DNA of 64,000 nucleotides from Halobellus clavatus (GTDB lineage Archaea; Halobacteriota; Halobacteria; Halobacteriales; Haloferacaceae): the NCBI RefSeq assembly GCF_900107195.1, contig NZ_FNPB01000014.1:1-64000 (forward strand). Direction: 5' to 3'. Both the position numbers and the translations under genes were made by a program. A model generated the notes under the pieces. The model ran no database searches and was not told the origin of the DNA. It saw nothing but the letters and a program-made list of their open reading frames with translations. Shown here piece by piece: positions 34,061 to 46,933 of this stretch. Each line of letters opens with the position of its first letter. Position 1 is the first letter of the stretch.

Positions 34061-35694
34061 TGTCGGGCGCCACGCGGACGCGACTGATCCGCTCGAACAC
34101 CACCACCGCGGTCGCCGTCGCAGCGATTTCGATCGGCATCGCGGCAGTGCTCTTCGGACTCGGATTCGCCGCGATGTTCGAGCTGATCGCGCTCACGGGG
34201 ACGCTCGTTGGATTCCCGACGCTGACGCTGCTCGGCGCGCTCCTCGTCGTGCAGGGCGGCGCAGTCGTGACGTTCGGTCTCGGCTCTCGGTTCAGTGTGG
34301 TAGAGACGAACCCGCGGCCGGACGCGGGCGCGGTCGCCGCCGTGGTGTTCGCGCTCGTGTGGTTCGTCGGCGGCGGAATCGTCGCGTCGCAACTGTTCGG
34401 CCTCGGGCTCGTCGGCTGGCTACCCGCCGCCCTCCTCACCGGCGGGGTCGGGTTCGCCGTCACGGTGCTCCCCGGCGAGGATATCGGCTCGACGGCACCC
34501 GCGGGCGCGGTGGCGGTCCTCACGGGACTCGTGTTCCTGAGCGACCTCGTCGGCGCCCAGTCGGTGTGGGGCCTCGGCTGGGAACAGCAGGCGTCGCTGA
34601 CGGCCGAGTTCATGATCCCGGTGCTGACGGTCTTCTGCGCGCTGCTCACTGGGTGGGCGGCCGCGAAGGCTTACGGCGGGTTCGGCGCTCGCGGCCGGCG
34701 CGCCGGTGCCTACCTCCTGATATATCTCAACGCCGGCGCGATCGTGACAGTGCTGTTTTCCCTCGTCGCGTTCACCCTGTTCAAGGGGCTCCCCGGCCTG
34801 TTCCGGGGCGTCGCGGTCGGCGCGGGCGTCGGCCCGCAGTCGACGATCTCGCTGTTCGGCTTCGGGTTCTCGTTCTCGCTGCCGGTCGCCTGGCCGTTCG
34901 TGATGAACGGCGTCGGCCTCCTCAACGAATTCAACGGCGTCCTCCCGGCGATCGTAGGGACGTTCTGGCTCGTCGTGGGGGCAGTGCTGTTCGCCGTGCC
35001 CCTCGGCGTCGGCGCGGCGATCTTCCTCACCGAATACGCCGAACGCGGCCGCTTCACGCAGGTCGTCGAGGTGGCGACCAACGGGCTGTGGAGCACCCCG
35101 AGCATCGTCTTCGGCCTGTTCGGGTTCGCGTTCCTCATCCCGCGGTTCGGCAACGGGAAATCACTGCTCTCTGGGATGCTGACGCTCGGGTTCATGCTCT
35201 TGCCGCTGGTCGTCATCACCAGCCGCGAGGCGATGCTCGCGGTGCCCGACGAGTACCGCGACGCGAGCGCGGCGCTCGGCGTGACCAAGTGGCAGACGAT
35301 CCGCAGCGTCGTGCTCCCGGCCGCACTTCCCGGCGTCGTCACCGGCGTCATCCTCGGCGTCGGCCGGATCGCCGGCGAAACCGCCCCCATCCTCCTGACG
35401 ATGGCCGGCGGAGTGTTCGTTCCCGGGAGCCAGACCGCGAACGTCCTCGGCGGCTTCCAGTTCACCGCGTCGCCGCCGTTCGTGGCGAACCCCCAACTCT
35501 TAGAAGCGACTTCGGCCCTCCCCTATCAACTCTATGCGCTCATCACTGCAGGCGTCGGCGCATCCGGGAACGTCGGCAACCCCGACGAGTTCCGGTGGGC
35601 GACGGCGCTCGTCCTGCTCGCTGTCGTGCTGTCGTTCTACGCGGTCGGAATCGTGACGCGGTACTACTTCCGGAGGAGACTGAACTATGAGTGA
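34060..35694 (+). CDS. pstA: phosphate ABC transporter permease, long form
   Basis: A 544-aa permease; ATG 34060 overlaps the pstC stop. The last 280 residues are the standard PstA core ([37 protein letters not shown]). The first 220-260 residues form an extra hydrophobic region of about seven spans ([40 protein letters not shown]) not present in bacterial PstA. This extended form is usual in haloarchaea; the role of the extra spans is unknown. pstB starts 8 nt before its stop. Confidence 0.88.
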   Translation: MSGATRTRLIRSNTTTAVAVAAISIGIAAVLFGLGFAAMFELIALTGTLVGFPTLTLLGALLVVQGGAVVTFGLGSRFSVVETNPRPDAGAVAAVVFALVWFVGGGIVASQLFGLGLVGWLPAALLTGGVGFAVTVLPGEDIGSTAPAGAVAVLTGLVFLSDLVGAQSVWGLGWEQQASLTAEFMIPVLTVFCALLTGWAAAKAYGGFGARGRRAGAYLLIYLNAGAIVTVLFSLVAFTLFKGLPGLFRGVAVGAGVGPQSTISLFGFGFSFSLPVAWPFVMNGVGLLNEFNGVLPAIVGTFWLVVGAVLFAVPLGVGAAIFLTEYAERGRFTQVVEVATNGLWSTPSIVFGLFGFAFLIPRFGNGKSLLSGMLTLGFMLLPLVVITSREAMLAVPDEYRDASAALGVTKWQTIRSVVLPAALPGVVTGVILGVGRIAGETAPILLTMAGGVFVPGSQTANVLGGFQFTASPPFVANPQLLEATSALPYQLYALITAGVGASGNVGNPDEFRWATALVLLAVVLSFYAVGIVTRYYFRRRLNYE

Positions 35695-36595
35695 AATCGA
35701 ATCCCCACAGAAAGGGGCTGAGACGGCGCAGCCACGCCAGACGACGACCGGCGAATCGGACGAACAGCTACGCGCGGAGTGGACCGACTACGACTTCGAC
35801 GGCGAGGCGAAACTCGCCGTCGAGGACCTGGACGTTCATTACGGCGACGAGCACGCGCTCAAAGGCGTCTCGATGGACATTCCCGAACGGAGCGTCACGG
35901 CGCTCATCGGCCCCTCCGGCTGCGGGAAATCGACGTACCTGCGCTGTCTCAACCGGATGAACGACCGGATCAACTCGGCCCGCGTCGATGGCTCGGTTCA
36001 GTTGGACGAGAACGAACTCTACCAGGAGGGCGTCGATCTGGTCGAACTCCGCAAGCGCGTCGGGATGGTGTTCCAGTCACCGAACCCGTTCCCGAAGTCG
36101 ATCCGGGAGAACATCTCGTACGGGCCGCGCAAGCACGGGACCATCGACACCGGACTCCTCGCACGACTGTTCGGACGGAGCGACGAGGAGAGTGAGGAGC
36201 GACTCGTCGAGCGCTCGCTCAGGCAGGCGGCGCTGTGGGACGAAGTCAAGGATCGACTCGACGACAACGCGCTCGGTCTCTCGGGTGGTCAACAGCAGCG
36301 ACTCTGTATCGCCCGCGCGCTGGCGACGGATCCAGAAGTCCTGCTGATGGACGAGCCTGCGTCGGCGCTGGATCCGATCGCGACCTCGAAGATCGAGGAA
36401 CTCATACACGAACTCTCCCGCGAGTACACGGTCGTCATCGTCACGCACAACATGCAGCAGGCCGAGCGGATCTCCGATCAGACTGCGGTGTTTCTCACCG
36501 GCGGCAGGCTTGCGGAATACGGCCGCACCGAGCAGATTTTCGCGGATCCACAGAGCCAGCGCGTCGACGACTACATCAGTGGGAAGTTCGGCTGA
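35687..36595 (+). CDS. pstB: phosphate ABC transporter ATPase
   Basis: A 302-aa ABC ATPase. Walker [10 protein letters not shown], signature LSGGQQQRL, Walker [13 protein letters not shown] and switch His in [14 protein letters not shown] are all present. About 40 acidic N-terminal residues precede the fold. It powers phosphate uptake by PstCA. The start overlaps pstA by 8 nt. Confidence 0.93.
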   Translation: MSEIESPQKGAETAQPRQTTTGESDEQLRAEWTDYDFDGEAKLAVEDLDVHYGDEHALKGVSMDIPERSVTALIGPSGCGKSTYLRCLNRMNDRINSARVDGSVQLDENELYQEGVDLVELRKRVGMVFQSPNPFPKSIRENISYGPRKHGTIDTGLLARLFGRSDEESEERLVERSLRQAALWDEVKDRLDDNALGLSGGQQQRLCIARALATDPEVLLMDEPASALDPIATSKIEELIHELSREYTVVIVTHNMQQAERISDQTAVFLTGGRLAEYGRTEQIFADPQSQRVDDYISGKFG

Positions 36596-36663
36596 GACGT
36601 CCGCAGCACCGCAGGGTCGGAGTCGAACAGGCCGACGAGCGCGCCACGTCTATCCGCACACAG

Positions 36664-37740
36664 ATGGAAACCCGAAAGATCCAGCAAGTAAGCAACGGAA
36701 CGTTCACCGTGTCGCTGCCGCGAGAGTGGGCGACAGAGCAGGGGCTCTCTGCGGGCGACGTCGTCGACCTGCACGCCCACCTCGATGGCGTGCTCGTGAT
36801 CCAGACGGACGACGCCGAGATCGACGAACTCCGCGTGTCGCTGTCGTGCGATGAGCGGCCCGGCCGGCTCCGACGAGTCCTGGAGGCCGCGTACGCCACC
36901 GGCGCACGCGAGATCCGGCTGGAGGGCGACGGGCAGTTACCCAGCGATCACCGGACGGCGATCCGATCGGCCGTGCGGGCGATGGCCGGCGTCACCATCG
37001 GTGCGGAGACCGACGAGCACGTCCTCGTGCAGAGCGTCTTGGACGCCGACGCGGTGTCCGTCCGGCAGTCGCTTCGACAACTCCAGTTCGTCGCCCTCTC
37101 ACGACACCGGACGGCGACCAGCGCGCTCTGCGATCCCGACCAGAGCCTCGACAGCGTGGGCGGGGGGACGAGCGCCGAGCGGTGTTCCGCGATGATCGAA
37201 CGGTACTTCGTCCGGAGCCTCACGCGGTTGGACGAAGTCGACACCCTCGGAGAGAGCCGCCTGGATCTGTTTCGGTTCTACCGGACTGCGCGGGAACTCG
37301 CGAACGTGGCCGCACACGCCGAGCAGATCGCGAACATCGCCGTCGAGGTCGACGCGGACGCGTTCGGACGCGAGGACCCGTCCGACACCACGGCGGCGAT
37401 CGAGGCGGCCGCAGCGGACGCCCGCGAGGCAGTCGAAGTCGCCGCCGACGCCGTCGCCGGTCCGAGTCCAGGAGATCTCTGGTCGGTGTTCGAGCGACGG
37501 GACGCGGTCCGGCAGTCGGTCGACGCCATCGAGCGAAGGCTCTTCGAGACCGCCGGCGCAGACTATCGCGTCGCTCAGGCAGTCGCGGCGATCCGTCAGA
37601 CCGCAGACTGCGCGGCGTCGATCGCAGAAGTCGGGGTCCGCCGCGCCGTTCGTGAGGGCGTCCGTGGCGACGATCCGGCCGCCGCCATCGGTCCGGACGG
37701 CGATACGGGATCACGCGTCGCGGACGGTGCCGAAGAGTGA
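36664..37740 (+). CDS. phoU: PhoU-family regulator with AbrB-like N-terminus
   Basis: A 358-aa protein starting METRKIQQVSNGTFTVSLPR. Residues 1-45 form an AbrB/SpoVT-type swapped-hairpin DNA-binding domain (FTVSLPREWATEQGLSAGD), followed by an unrelated middle part and a PhoU helical repeat region (about 170-335, LFRFYRTARELANVAAHAEQ). Archaeal PhoU proteins of this build are thought to join phosphate transport to gene control. It lies 68 nt after pstB in the same direction, the fifth gene of the operon. The second half is alanine/aspartate-rich. Confidence 0.85.
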   Translation: METRKIQQVSNGTFTVSLPREWATEQGLSAGDVVDLHAHLDGVLVIQTDDAEIDELRVSLSCDERPGRLRRVLEAAYATGAREIRLEGDGQLPSDHRTAIRSAVRAMAGVTIGAETDEHVLVQSVLDADAVSVRQSLRQLQFVALSRHRTATSALCDPDQSLDSVGGGTSAERCSAMIERYFVRSLTRLDEVDTLGESRLDLFRFYRTARELANVAAHAEQIANIAVEVDADAFGREDPSDTTAAIEAAAADAREAVEVAADAVAGPSPGDLWSVFERRDAVRQSVDAIERRLFETAGADYRVAQAVAAIRQTADCAASIAEVGVRRAVREGVRGDDPAAAIGPDGDTGSRVADGAEE

Positions 37741-38055
37741 ACGGGTCCCCGGCGGACCGATCACTGGAGCGTGCTCGTCGCACCGCTCGTCCCCACGAGC
37801 GCGCCAGCGGCCGTCTGCTGTTAGATCCGAACAGTGGCGAGTGCGATCCGAGCAGTGGCAAGTCGGATCCGAGCAGTGGCGAGTCGTCGTCGGTCCGGTC
37901 CCGGATCAGTTCGCACAACCTCGCTGCTGGATCGACTCGTCGGGTGCTGCTCGACGTCGTTCGTGGCGGGCAGTACCCCGTACCGGGGACGCGCGGCGGG
38001 TGAAACCCGAACGCGGACCGAGTCATTCAGGAGTCTGCAGGTCCAATCGAAGCCG
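37741..38055. other. 315-bp intergenic stretch with tandem repeat
   Basis: No credible gene. The centre holds three tandem 21-bp units (37824-37886). The rest is GC-rich and featureless. Confidence 0.5.
37824..37886 (+). repeat. tandem repeat, 21 bp x 3
   Basis: Units at 37824-37844, 37845-37865 and 37866-37886, each beginning GATCCGA-CAGTGGC. They differ at a few positions. The unit is a multiple of three, but no credible reading frame uses it. Confidence 0.75.
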
Positions 38056-38301
38056 ATGGCCGAAGACGATCCCGATACGGACTCCGGCAACGGACAACTC
38101 TTCGCACTCACGCGGGACAAGGTGCTCTTGCTCGTGATTCTGCTCGTCGGCATCGCCGGCTCGGGGATCGTCCGTCGGTCTCTGGGTGAACTCGGCTACA
38201 ACGCGCTCGGCGAACTCGTGTTCGTCCTCGGGTACGGCGGGATGGTGTTCGCCGTCTGGTACGGCTGGATCAGACCGATGGACATCTCCGGTCCGAACTG
38301 A
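38056..38301 (+). CDS. 81-aa membrane protein
   Basis: A small protein with two hydrophobic segments (VLLLVILLVGIAGSGIVR about 23-40 and ALGELVFVLGYGGMVFAVWY about 50-69) and an acidic N-terminus. ATG 38056 fits the acidic N-terminus MAEDDPDTDSG typical of haloarchaeal proteins. No family recognised. Confidence 0.6.
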   Translation: MAEDDPDTDSGNGQLFALTRDKVLLLVILLVGIAGSGIVRRSLGELGYNALGELVFVLGYGGMVFAVWYGWIRPMDISGPN

Positions 38302-38369
38302 CGCCGGCGAGTCGGGACGAATGCCGCCGGAACCCCACCATTGACCCCCCTGCCGGGCGACCGACGAGT

Positions 38370-39587
38370 GTGTCGAGGAGACGCCGCTACGCGCTCGTGG
38401 GACTCGGTGCGATCGCGTACGCCTCGCTGACGTTCGTCTGGTTCTCGCTCCCGGCGTGGCTCGACGCCATCGTCGCCGATTTCGGGCTGACGAGTACGCA
38501 GGCCGGGGTCCTCACGGGCGCGATCCCGCTCACGTACGTGCCAGTCTCGCTCTTCTCGGGGGTCGTGACCGACTACGTCGGACCGTACAGGGCGATCGGC
38601 GCGGGCGTCACGTTGTTCGGTGGCGCACAGATCGGGCGCGCGGCCGCTGAGACCTTCCCGGCGCTGCTCGCACTCACGGTGGTCGTTGGCGTCGGCGGGA
38701 CAGCCATCACGTTCGGCCTGCCGAAACTCGTCTCCGAGTTGTTCCCGCCCGAGCGGTCGGGCACCCCCTCGTCGATGTACGTCGTCGGGTCACTGGCCGG
38801 GACGGCCGCCGCCTTCAGCATCGGGCGCGCCGTGCTGGGCGGTCCCCTCGGCGGGTGGCGGCCGCTGTTTCGGTACACCGGCGTCGCGGTGCTCGCGTAC
38901 GCGCTCCTCTGGTGGGTGATCGTCCGGCAGGCACCGCTCGACGCCATCGGACACACCGCGGGCGCGAGGGGAACCGACGACCGCCCGACGCTCTCGATGG
39001 CTGCGCTCACGCAGGACCTCGGTCGGGTGTTCTCGAACCGGCCGATGCGGCTCCTCGTCGTCGTCGGTGGCGTCTACCTGCTCGTCACGCACGGACTGCA
39101 GAACTGGCTCGCGACCGTCCTCCAGTCGCGCGGCGTCGGTGCGGCGCTCGCGGCCTCACTGGTGAGCGGGTTCGTGGTCGCACAGGCCGTCGGGACGCTC
39201 GTCGTTCCCGCGGCGTCGGACCGCCTCGGCCAGCGGGGGTCGGTGCTCGCCGGTTGTGCGGGTCTCTGTTCGCTCGGAACCGCCACGCTGCTGTTCGCGC
39301 CGGTTCCGCTCGCGATCCCCGTCGGCGGCGCGCTCGCCGTCGGGTTCGGAGTCGGCGGACTGTCGCCCCTAGTCCGGATGGTCCCCGCGGAGATCGACGG
39401 TGTCGGCCCCGAACTCACGGGAACGGCCGTCGGACTCGTCTTCGCTGTCGGCGAGGTCGGCGGCTTCCTCGGGCCGTTCCTCATCGGTGCCCTCTACGAT
39501 CTCACGGGGACCTACGCCGCCGGCTTGGCGGTCGTCTGCCTGGGGTGTCTCAGCGCCGTGATCGCTGGACGACGGCTGCCGGTCTGA
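38370..39587 (+). CDS. major facilitator superfamily transporter (CynX/NarK-like)
   Basis: A 405-aa membrane protein from GTG 38370 with 12 hydrophobic spans. The loop after span 2 (VVTDYVGPYRAIG) and the central cytoplasmic loop (about 190-215) fit the MFS fold, and GLPKLVSELFPPERSG is close to the NarK/CynX group. The substrate cannot be predicted. It stands alone between two small membrane protein genes. Confidence 0.8.
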   Translation: MSRRRRYALVGLGAIAYASLTFVWFSLPAWLDAIVADFGLTSTQAGVLTGAIPLTYVPVSLFSGVVTDYVGPYRAIGAGVTLFGGAQIGRAAAETFPALLALTVVVGVGGTAITFGLPKLVSELFPPERSGTPSSMYVVGSLAGTAAAFSIGRAVLGGPLGGWRPLFRYTGVAVLAYALLWWVIVRQAPLDAIGHTAGARGTDDRPTLSMAALTQDLGRVFSNRPMRLLVVVGGVYLLVTHGLQNWLATVLQSRGVGAALAASLVSGFVVAQAVGTLVVPAASDRLGQRGSVLAGCAGLCSLGTATLLFAPVPLAIPVGGALAVGFGVGGLSPLVRMVPAEIDGVGPELTGTAVGLVFAVGEVGGFLGPFLIGALYDLTGTYAAGLAVVCLGCLSAVIAGRRLPV

Positions 39588-39679
39588 GCGCTTCCGGGAG
39601 GGCCCCGGTGCTGCAGGCGCCAACGTGCCGCGGAGAACGGAACTTTAATACTCGATTCGCGCCGAACTCCCGAGTAAGG

Positions 39680-39931
39680 ATGCTCCCCCTACAGCTCGTC
39701 GACAGCTTTCTGCTCAATTACAACGTGGGGCAGGCGCTGCTGCTCGTCTTCGCGTTCGCGACGGTGGGCGTACTCCCCCTGCGATCGCAGAAGCTCGTCG
39801 CGCTCAACGCGATCGTATTCGGGCTCGTCTTCGCACTGACGCCACAGTCGCTCGTGCCGGTCCACTATCTCTTCCTCGGTATCGCACTGCTCGTCGTCGG
39901 TCCGCTCCTGTACGCCACGGCGAGCGACTGA
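39680..39931 (+). CDS. 83-aa membrane protein
   Basis: A very hydrophobic protein with two to three spans (ALLLVFAFATVGVLPL; LNAIVFGLVFALTP; LFLGIALLVVGPLLYA). ATG 39680 lies 33 nt after the TATA-like ACTTTAATAC (39642-39650). Similar short membrane proteins are common in haloarchaea; function unknown. Confidence 0.65.
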   Translation: MLPLQLVDSFLLNYNVGQALLLVFAFATVGVLPLRSQKLVALNAIVFGLVFALTPQSLVPVHYLFLGIALLVVGPLLYATASD

Positions 39932-40016
39932 CCGCGTCTCGCGATCGAGGCAGCCTGGAGTCCCCTCTCCCACGTTCGAACGCGACGTTTAACCGCAGGC
40001 GTCGACAACGCAGCCT

Positions 40017-40550
40017 ATGACGCGACCGCAGCCCTCGGGCGGTGGTGAGACGCTCGATCTGCCCTGTGGCGAGGCGAAGGGCGTCCGCTCGCTCGATCTG
40101 GGAATGCGCGAGTTCGAGTGCGGGTGCGGGGAGCGCCACGCCGTCGTGATGGACGCGCACCCCGCGGAACGGTTCCTACCCGACTTTCTGGTGTCGGTTC
40201 TGCGAGAGGCCGTCGAGACGACGAGCGAGGAGATGCCCGAGTTCGGGACCGCACACCTGATGGGAATCGTCCTCGAGGAGTTCCCCGAACAGGTGGCCTC
40301 CGCGGACGTCTCCGACGACGGCGACGTCGGCGCGGGGATCGTCTGGGTGACCGACTTCGACTCACGGCGGTTACACGAGGTCGTGGTCGAACTCGTAGTG
40401 GAGCTGATGGAACACGCCGTCAGCCACGCCGACGACGAGTCCGCAGTCTCAGAGTTCGAGCGGCAGATGCTAGATTTCGACGTGAGTGAGTTCGTTGCGG
40501 AGTACCGCGCCGAGCGCGACCTCGACGGCGACGACGTCTACGCGCAGTAG
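40017..40550 (+). CDS. conserved haloarchaeal protein (DUF5815-like)
   Basis: A 177-aa acidic protein. An N-terminal zinc-like Cys group is visible (LPCGEAKG, then FECGCGERHAVV). The remainder is helical, with WVTDFDSRRLHEVVVELVVE as a conserved stretch. I recall this pattern as DUF5815, a family widespread in haloarchaea with no known function. ATG 40017 lies 27 nt after GTTTAAC (39987-39993), fitting leaderless transcription. Confidence 0.65.
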   Translation: MTRPQPSGGGETLDLPCGEAKGVRSLDLGMREFECGCGERHAVVMDAHPAERFLPDFLVSVLREAVETTSEEMPEFGTAHLMGIVLEEFPEQVASADVSDDGDVGAGIVWVTDFDSRRLHEVVVELVVELMEHAVSHADDESAVSEFERQMLDFDVSEFVAEYRAERDLDGDDVYAQ

Positions 40551-40569
40551 GACCGCCCGCGGGACTCAC

Positions 40570-40606
40570 AGGGATCCGATCGGAATCACGACGGTCTCGG
40601 ATCCCT
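40570..40606. repeat. 10-bp hairpin, first of two
   Basis: AGGGATCCGA (40570-40579) pairs perfectly with TCGGATCCCT (40597-40606), 17-nt loop. It starts 20 bp after the DUF5815-like gene and is followed 23 bp later by a second perfect hairpin. Confidence 0.65.
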
Positions 40607-40629
40607 CAGCCCGTCGGACCGCCGTCTCA

Positions 40630-40678
40630 CACGTCTGACGCGAAGATCGGCCGACTGCTTCCGGGCCCGTCAGACGTG
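40630..40678. repeat. 11-bp hairpin, second of two
   Basis: CACGTCTGACG (40630-40640) pairs perfectly with CGTCAGACGTG (40668-40678), 27-nt loop. It ends 11 bp before the TATA-like element of the next gene (AACATAAG, 40689-40696). Confidence 0.65.
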
Positions 40679-40721
40679 CGTCACACTGAAACATAAGCCG
40701 TTAGCGGTCCTGTATGCGGAT

Positions 40722-40946
40722 ATGAGTACGATTCGGCCGTCCGGGTTCGAGGACATCCGCGACGTCCTCGCCGCCGCCGACGAGCCGCTGACCGCGAGCC
40801 AGATCCTCGGCCGGTTACGCGAGCGCGGCGTGGACGCGTTCGACTCCTCCTATCGCGTCGCGACGGTCCTCGGCCAGGCCGCAGACCGCGGCGAACCCAT
40901 CGAGGTCGTCGAGGGGAGTCCGTACCGCTACCGACTCGCCGAGTAG
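40722..40946 (+). CDS. 74-aa winged-helix-like protein
   Basis: A small basic-acidic protein with one winged-helix-like domain: IRDVLAAADEPLTASQILGR, then FDSSYRVATVLGQAADRGEP and a C-terminal wing SPYRYRL. It could bind DNA as a single-domain regulator, or be one of the small nucleic-acid-binding wHTH proteins frequent in haloarchaea. ATG 40722 lies 29 nt after a TATA-like AACATAAG. Confidence 0.6.
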   Translation: MSTIRPSGFEDIRDVLAAADEPLTASQILGRLRERGVDAFDSSYRVATVLGQAADRGEPIEVVEGSPYRYRLAE

Positions 40947-41273
40947 CGCTCCACGCCACGCCGTTCGTGCCGGCCCCCGGACCGGGGACGGATATTCTCG
41001 CGTCTCCAGTCGCCCGATGGCGATGCTCTCAACCGTGTGCGCCGTACGCCCACTCACAGCGGTGCGTCGGGCGCTCGGGGTCCTGCGTCGCTCCCACTCC
41101 CAGTCTGCTGTCGGCGTCGGATTTCGCTCGCCCGTGTCCGTCCCGGACGAGACGGAGGGACCCGCATCGACCGCTGTGGCGTCCCTCCGAGGTTGTTACG
41201 AATTTCGAAATCCAACTTCGCATCTCGTAGTGTTTCGCCGGGCTTATTACGATGTGCGGACTCACTCGGAGTG
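40947..41273. other. 327-bp gap before carB
   Basis: No convincing gene. A GC-rich inverted stretch (CCCCGGACCGGGG, about 40975-40987) follows the wHTH gene and may end its transcript. The TATA-like CTTATTA (41243-41249) lies 27 nt before the carB ATG. An 85-codon frame (41017-41274) ends with its stop overlapping the carB ATG, but its composition is not protein-like and the promoter lies inside it. Confidence 0.45.
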
Positions 41274-44513
<3,240 letters not shown>

Positions 44514-44851
44514 TCAGCCCGGAAACAGGACGAGACTCGCTCTCCCGATCGTTTGTGGCCCCTCGGAGTTCGCCCGCACGAAGCGTTTTATACTAACCCG
44601 GGGCCAGAACGCGCGTGACCTGATGAGAGTCCCGCGTCGGGCAGCGGTCGTTCGGCACGTCGACGCGGGGAGAAGCGACGCTCATACGACGTCGCTACGC
44701 GCGGTGTGCCGACTGTTCGCCACGCACCTGGGCCCTGTCGCACCAGAGCGGGTTCCTCGTCCGCGGAGACGCCGGATCAGACGGCGGTCACCGGACGCAG
44801 CGGCTCGGAAACGCGTGTCATTCAAGGCCGACCGGTCCCTACGCGGACTCG
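44514..44851. other. 338-bp gap with an unassigned promoter
   Basis: No credible gene. A strong TATA (GTTTTATACT, 44584-44593) predicts a transcript from about 44615, yet the next gene has its own element (ATTCAAG, about 44820-44826) 29 nt before its ATG. The frame from ATG 44623 is Arg-rich and runs on into the next gene in another frame, typical of a false frame. A short RNA is possible. Confidence 0.45.
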
Positions 44852-45457
44852 ATGAAACTCCGCCAGAACATCCGCCACTTTGCGGCAAAGAAAGCGCTGA
44901 CGATGCCGGTCGTCGGCGACATCGCGACGGACAAACTCGTCGACCTCCACGTGCGCGTCTTCGGCGAGAAGGCCGATCCGTCACACCGCGAGGAACGCGA
45001 GCCGCATATGGCGGCGTTCTTCGAGTGCACCTTCGACACCTACGTCAGAGCCCTCGAAGAGGGCTTCTCTGAGGCCGAAGCCCGCGAGATCACCCACATC
45101 CAGGCCAACTTCGACTTCTACAACCACGGCTGGACCGAGATGATGGAGTTCCCGGCCGAGGAACTCGAAGAACACTACGAGCGCTACGAGGCGTTCTTCG
45201 AGCGCTACGACATCGACATCGCGAATCCCCTCGGCGACTTCCACACCCAGGAGATTCCCGCCGCCGACTCGACGCCCGAGCGGCTCGAGGAGCCCGAGCA
45301 CCCGCACGCAGTCGGCGGCTTCGCCGACGACGTCTACGTCGAAGACGACGACGGCGAGATCCACGTCGGCGGGCAGGAAGCCCCCGAGGACGTCGACGTC
45401 GAGGTCGCCCCGGGAATGCAGAACGTCGACGGCGAGACTGACGAGTCAGAGGCCTGA
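44852..45457 (+). CDS. conserved haloarchaeal protein (DUF6149-like)
   Basis: A 201-aa acidic protein, helical in the first 130 residues (MKLRQNIRHFAAKKALTMPV; FDFYNHGWTEMMEFPAEELE) with an acidic disordered C-terminus. I recall the N-terminal pattern as DUF6149, restricted to haloarchaea, function unknown. ATG 44852. Confidence 0.65.
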   Translation: MKLRQNIRHFAAKKALTMPVVGDIATDKLVDLHVRVFGEKADPSHREEREPHMAAFFECTFDTYVRALEEGFSEAEAREITHIQANFDFYNHGWTEMMEFPAEELEEHYERYEAFFERYDIDIANPLGDFHTQEIPAADSTPERLEEPEHPHAVGGFADDVYVEDDDGEIHVGGQEAPEDVDVEVAPGMQNVDGETDESEA

Positions 45458-45490
45458 ACGCGCACGTGCTGGGTTTGCCCGCGTTCTCGG

Positions 45491-46933
45491 CTAGGACGTC
45501 GTCTCAGACTCGACGTCGTCTGCCGACGGCGCGTCCCGTTCGCCCGCGGGCTGGTGCTCCGGCGTCGCTGTCGCATCACTTCCAGTGGTTCCAGCGAGTC
45601 GATCGTCGATCCGGTCCGCCACCTCGTAGCCGGCGACGACGCCGCCGTTGAGCGATCGCTCGGGATACTGCGCCGCGGAGGCCATCCCGGCGTAGTAGAC
45701 GCCCTCGCCGACGTCCTCGTCGAGGTGGTACGGGATCACGAGATCGAGATAGCCGCGTTCGTAGATCGGTGCGGCGCGGGGGTTGCGAGCGATGCGGAAC
45801 TGCGAGACCACCTCGCGATCGAAGTCGGGGAACATCGACTCGATCTCTGCGAGCCACGTCTCCCGGACCTCGTCGTCGTCCAGCTGCCAGAGTTCCTCCT
45901 CGCTGTCCTGGACGTAGGCGGCGACGTACAGCAGGTGATCGCCGCCGTACCGCTCGCGCTCGACGAAGTTCGTGTGTTCGATGAGCGCCCCGAAGGGGGC
46001 GTCGTGTGCGACGTTCAGCCAGTAGGTGTCGAGGAGCGACTCCTCCATCGTGACCAGTCCGCAGACCGCACCCTGGAAGTCGATGTCGCAGGCGTACCCC
46101 GTGAGGGATTCGAGCACGTTCGGCATCGTCGCGACCACCGCGGCGTCGACATCGTGGGTTTCGGTGGCCACGTCGCCGGCGGGACCGTCGCCTCTGCCCT
46201 CGGTCGCCACCGTCAGTGACTGGACCGCCCCGTCGTCGACCGTGAGGTCGGTGACCGGTGCGTTCGTCGTGATGTTCGCCCGGCCGACCGCGTCGACGAG
46301 CGCGTCCAACAGACGTCCGAAGCCGCCGTCGAAGTAGCCGAGGATCTCCCCGCGCAGGAGGTCGCGCTCGCCGCGGAAGCGGACCCGACCCAGGAACCAC
46401 GCCGCGGAGATGTCGTCTTTCCGATCGCCGTACTTCCCATCCAAGAGCGGGTCCACGAAGTTCTCGTAGACGCTCTCGGTGGTGTGTTCCTCGACGAACT
46501 CCCGGACGGTGTCGTGTTCGTACTCCGAGAGGTCGTCGTAGGCGTCGAAGTTGGGGACGAGCCCGCGGACGTCGATCCCCTGGGTGAGCATCCCGAGCCG
46601 GAACTTGTCGTAGAGGCTCATATGCGGGTACGCGAGGATCTCCCAGGGAGTGTCCAGCGGATGGACCACGCCGTCGACGTAGTAGCCGTTGGTGCCGACG
46701 CGCCACTCGATCCGGTCACCCAACCCGAGTTCCTCGGCGAGTTCGACGATGGTCTCTTCGGATTTAGACAGGTGATGGTAGAACTGCTCGATCTGGTCAC
46801 CGGCCGTCTCGTAGGTCGCTGCCAGGCCGCCGATCTGGTCCGTTGCCTCGAACACCTGGATATCGTGGCCCTGCTGCTGCAGCCGATGGGCGGCCGCGAG
46901 TCCGGCGATCCCGCCGCCGACGACGCCGATCAT
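45491..46933 (-). CDS. FAD-dependent oxidoreductase, protoporphyrinogen-oxidase-like
   Basis: A 480-aa flavoprotein. ATG 46933 puts the dinucleotide-binding loop at the very N-terminus (MIGVVGGGIAGLAAAHRLQQ), followed by FEATDQIGGLAATYE. The middle and C-terminus match amine-oxidase/HemY-like enzymes (YYAGMASAAQYPERSLNGG). Such proteins are often annotated as protoporphyrinogen oxidase, but the family also contains carotenoid and sugar-nucleotide enzymes (UDP-galactopyranose mutase-like). The substrate is open. It ends in an acidic tail of about 40 residues. Confidence 0.78.
   Translation of the reverse strand: MIGVVGGGIAGLAAAHRLQQQGHDIQVFEATDQIGGLAATYETAGDQIEQFYHHLSKSEETIVELAEELGLGDRIEWRVGTNGYYVDGVVHPLDTPWEILAYPHMSLYDKFRLGMLTQGIDVRGLVPNFDAYDDLSEYEHDTVREFVEEHTTESVYENFVDPLLDGKYGDRKDDISAAWFLGRVRFRGERDLLRGEILGYFDGGFGRLLDALVDAVGRANITTNAPVTDLTVDDGAVQSLTVATEGRGDGPAGDVATETHDVDAAVVATMPNVLESLTGYACDIDFQGAVCGLVTMEESLLDTYWLNVAHDAPFGALIEHTNFVERERYGGDHLLYVAAYVQDSEEELWQLDDDEVRETWLAEIESMFPDFDREVVSQFRIARNPRAAPIYERGYLDLVIPYHLDEDVGEGVYYAGMASAAQYPERSLNGGVVAGYEVADRIDDRLAGTTGSDATATPEHQPAGERDAPSADDVESETTS

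Noticed and set aside
44623-45072. 150-codon frame downstream of the orphan TATA
   Set aside because: Arg/Pro-rich, and its second half is another frame of the DUF6149-like gene; typical high-GC shadow frame.
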